From Clostridia bacterium (lineage in GTDB: Bacteria; Bacillota_E; RBS10-35; JAJYVN01), in assembly GCA_027335515.1 (NCBI GenBank), contig DAHWHT010000312.1:1-14843 (forward strand): 14,843 nt of DNA, in the 5' to 3' direction. The notes beneath the pieces are model-generated. The model was not told the DNA's origin. It worked only from the letters and a program-made list of their open reading frames with translations, and ran no database searches. The position numbers and the translations under genes were made by a program. Numbering within the stretch: position 1 is the first letter of the stretch; each line of letters opens with the position of its first letter. Shown piece after piece: positions 12,859 to 14,843 of this stretch.

Positions 12859-14380
12859 GCGATACGCCCAGGCGCACCAGGAGGCGCTGGAAGGCGGCCA
12901 GACGGCGCGCCTCGGAACGGATGGCCTGCGGTGTCGTGCCTTCGGCGACGCAGACGGAGGCAAGGGCGCCGGCCGCTTCGCCGATGTTCCATTCGACCGG
13001 GTGCAGGCGCAGGGCGCCGTTGGAGATGTGGGTGGAGCCGAGGTTCTTGCAGGCCGGCAGCAGGTTTTCCACTCGCTGCGGCAGCAGGGCGCCCAGAGGC
13101 AGGCGAAACGGACAACAGCCGATATCCACGTAGCCGCGGCCCGTCGCGGAAGGATGCAGGTCCAGCCGGTAGAGGCCGATGCCGACGCTGTCTGGGTAGG
13201 GTTCCGCCTCGCTGCGCAGGTCCGCGGCGATGTCCTGCTCGAGCACGCGGCGCTGTGGCACGATGCGCCGGGATTCGCGCAGGTATGGGGCGCGCGCGAG
13301 GCCGTCCTCCGTGCCGAGGGCATCGGGCGAAAGCCGCAGCCCGGGCCAGCCGCTGCCGCCGTCGGGTCGCGGGGCTTCCGTCTGCAGCCAGTGGACGAGG
13401 CTCAGCGTCAGGTTGCGCGCGGCCTGCATCCGCTGGGCGACCAGTTCCGCGGGTTGGTCGAGAATGTTGCCGCCGACGTAATCGTTGTGGGGCCAGTTGA
13501 CCAGGGTGAGGTCGCCCTCCACGGTCCCGGGGCGGAAGCGTCCGGCGTCGAGCAGGCGCCGGTAGGTCCACAGGGAATAGGCGTCGGGGTCGCCCGGGAA
13601 AAGCCCGTAGCGCCTCGGCGCCCCGGTGCGGGGGTGGGGCTGTTCCCAGCGCAGGTGGCCGCCGGCCGCAAAGGTGTCGTAGTCCGGCGGCCGCGGAATC
13701 ACGTGGCTTTCCCCCGGACGGTGGTCGAGCACGGCGCACCAGGTAAAGGCCTGCACGTCCTGCGGGTCGGCGACCGCCGGCGCGTGGGGTTCCCCGGTCT
13801 CCGCCACCGACTCCGCCCCCACCCGATACTCCACACCTGCCAGCGGCAGGAGGTCGCCCTGCTCGGTGGCGTCCAGGATGAGCGGGGCATGGACGAGCCG
13901 TCGCCGTCCCGTCGCATCCTGGACGTGCACGGCCCGCACCCGGTCGCCGTCGATGTCCGCGCCGACCGGCCGCCAGCCGTACCAGATCCGCAGACGGCCG
14001 CCGGCCCGGTGCGGCGCGAGCAGGGCCTCGATCGCCGCAAGCCCGACGCGCGGTTCGTGGCAGAGGCGGCTGACCGCGCCGTTGCCCGGGTTGAAGGGGC
14101 GCCCGCTGGTATCGGGTCTGAGCGGGTAGTGGCGCCGGTAGTAGGCGCGGATGGTGCGGCGCAGGCGGCGGTAGCTGGCGGTGGCCCCGAAGCGTTCGAT
14201 CCAGGGATGCTCATCCGGTGCGGAAACCCCCTGCGTGGTCCACTGGCCGCCCACCCAGTCGTCCTCTGCGATCCAAAGGACCTGGCGGCCGAGTCGCGCC
14301 GCGGCCAGGACCGCCGCGCAGCCGCCCAGGCTGCCACCGACCACCAGGACCTCTGTGCGGAACTCGGTTCCCTCGCCCAT
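12827..14380 (-). CDS. FAD-dependent oxidoreductase (FAD_oxidored family)
   Basis: A 517-residue flavoprotein. The N-terminal Rossmann fold has EVLVVGGSLGGCAAVLAAAR (10-29) with the GGSLGG dinucleotide loop, the acidic end of the second strand at AEDD (38-41), and VGGQWTTQGV (43-52), the pattern of the PF12831 family. LILDATEQGDLLPLAGVEY (after ~165) is the family's inner strand. The C-terminus contains GYVDIGCCPFRLPLGALLP and STHISNGALRLHPVEWNIGE followed by AAGALA, the usual closing FAD contact. Substrates in this family are diverse and mostly unknown, so none is assigned. There is no signal peptide or Tat motif, so it is probably cytoplasmic. The start is an ATG preceded by GGAGGG about 7-9 nt away on the minus strand. 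It converges on and overlaps mltG and lies just downstream of the permease fragment, with which it may form a unit. Confidence 0.88.
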   Translation of the reverse strand: MGEGTEFRTEVLVVGGSLGGCAAVLAAARLGRQVLWIAEDDWVGGQWTTQGVSAPDEHPWIERFGATASYRRLRRTIRAYYRRHYPLRPDTSGRPFNPGNGAVSRLCHEPRVGLAAIEALLAPHRAGGRLRIWYGWRPVGADIDGDRVRAVHVQDATGRRRLVHAPLILDATEQGDLLPLAGVEYRVGAESVAETGEPHAPAVADPQDVQAFTWCAVLDHRPGESHVIPRPPDYDTFAAGGHLRWEQPHPRTGAPRRYGLFPGDPDAYSLWTYRRLLDAGRFRPGTVEGDLTLVNWPHNDYVGGNILDQPAELVAQRMQAARNLTLSLVHWLQTEAPRPDGGSGWPGLRLSPDALGTEDGLARAPYLRESRRIVPQRRVLEQDIAADLRSEAEPYPDSVGIGLYRLDLHPSATGRGYVDIGCCPFRLPLGALLPQRVENLLPACKNLGSTHISNGALRLHPVEWNIGEAAGALASVCVAEGTTPQAIRSEARRLAAFQRLLVRLGVSLSWPAEARPV

Positions 14381-14467
14381 CTTCTTGCCCTCCAGCGGTG
14401 ACGGTTGTCGTGGAGCGTCGGAGCCGGTGGTGTCCCGCCGTGTGGCGGCGTCGCCGCGTCTGCCGCG

Positions 14468-14843
14468 TTAGCCGCCGTCGTAGGGCGCGTCGGACTGGCC
14501 GGGGTCGTGCACATGCACCGGCAGCATGGCGACGATCACGTTGCGCTGGGCGCGCAATTGGGCGGCGAGCATCACCCCGATGCGGTTGTGCAGCAGCCGT
14601 TGCCAGGACCGCCGCGGGATGATCTCGGGGATCAGGATCAGGACGCGGCCATGGGCACGCACTTCGAGCGAGCGGATGAAGCGCAGCAGGGGCCGGACGA
14701 TCGAGGTGTGCTGCGAGGTGAGGGTGACGAGCCGGATCCCGGGGTCCCAGGCCTCCCAGTCGCGCTCGATCCGCTCCGCCGTGGCCGCGTCCTGGACCAC
14801 CGTGACGGCCGGGACGTCAGACGCCAGCGAGCGCGCGTCCGAA
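14468..14843 (-). CDS. APC/KimA-like amino-acid permease, C-terminal cytoplasmic domain (5' end outside window)
   Basis: The frame runs from the right edge to a TAA at 14468-14470 without a stop, reading SDARSLASDVPAVTVVQDAA then TAERIERDWEAWDPG. The GTG at 14798-14800 is therefore internal. The sequence resembles the universal-stress-like cytoplasmic tail of APC-superfamily permeases such as KimA/YdaO: DVPAVTVVQDAATAERIERD, RLVTLTSQHTSIVRPLLRFI, and VLILIPEIIPRRSWQRLLHN followed by an AAQLR...VIVAMLPVHVHD end. In relatives this tail follows 12 transmembrane helices and binds nucleotides such as c-di-AMP. Here only ~125 residues are visible, so the substrate (K+ or an amino acid) cannot be decided. 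Confidence 0.78.
   Translation of the reverse strand, partial: SDARSLASDVPAVTVVQDAATAERIERDWEAWDPGIRLVTLTSQHTSIVRPLLRFIRSLEVRAHGRVLILIPEIIPRRSWQRLLHNRIGVMLAAQLRAQRNVIVAMLPVHVHDPGQSDAPYDGG

Noticed and set aside
11290..13323. Long minus-strand open frame opposite mltG and the DUF1292 gene.
   Set aside because: Arg/Pro-rich shadow frame; the real genes on the plus strand are unambiguous.

Overview
The window is a GC-rich chromosomal segment that most resembles a high-GC member of the Bacillota (Firmicutes), of the Sulfobacillus / Thermaerobacter / Hydrogenisulfobacillus kind. That placement is inferred from gene order and codon use, not from a database search. Two blocks of genes are typical of Firmicutes: the ylmE-sepF-ylmG-divIVA cell-division block and an alaS-ruvX-DUF1292-mltG block. 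GTG and TTG starts are frequent, and one promoter (TTGACG, 17 nt, TAGGCT) has the form common in high-GC Gram-positive bacteria.

Layout. Bases 1-638 hold the 3' part of an Rpn-family (recombination-promoting nuclease / putative transposase) gene that begins outside the window. Bases 640-1390 are mostly non-coding and contain a minus-strand remnant of a DDE transposase C-terminus. From 1393 the plus strand carries an HlyD-like single-span membrane protein and the PLP-binding protein YggS/YlmE. This block is interrupted at 3284-4500 by a decayed minus-strand transglutaminase-like gene. I can reconstruct three lesions in it: an internal deletion with frameshift, an in-frame TAG, and a 5-bp tandem duplication. 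The block then resumes with SepF, YggT/YlmG and DivIVA. Next come a PRC-barrel protein whose N-terminus does not fit its first usable start codon, a 65-residue zinc-ribbon protein that overlaps it, and an AI-2E-family permease.

From 8010 come alanyl-tRNA synthetase, the Holliday-junction resolvase-like RuvX, a DUF1292 protein with a long acidic tail, and the endolytic transglycosylase MltG. Promoter-like sequences lie in the last codons of the genes before alaS and before ruvX. The ruvX promoter sits so close to the start codon that the transcript may be leaderless. On the minus strand, a FAD-dependent oxidoreductase overlaps the mltG 3' end tail to tail. The C-terminal cytoplasmic part of an APC/KimA-like amino-acid permease runs off the right edge.

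Functionally, most of the window is housekeeping: septum assembly and polar/septal scaffolding (SepF, YggT, DivIVA), PLP homeostasis (YggS), translation (AlaS), rRNA processing or DNA repair (RuvX), and glycan-strand termination (MltG). I found no CRISPR array, tRNA, rRNA, intact insertion sequence, or clear new defence or biosynthetic system. The more unusual points are the dying transglutaminase gene inside the division cluster, the PRC-barrel start anomaly, the absence of ylmH, ileS and ireB from their usual places, and the HlyD-like protein next to yggS.
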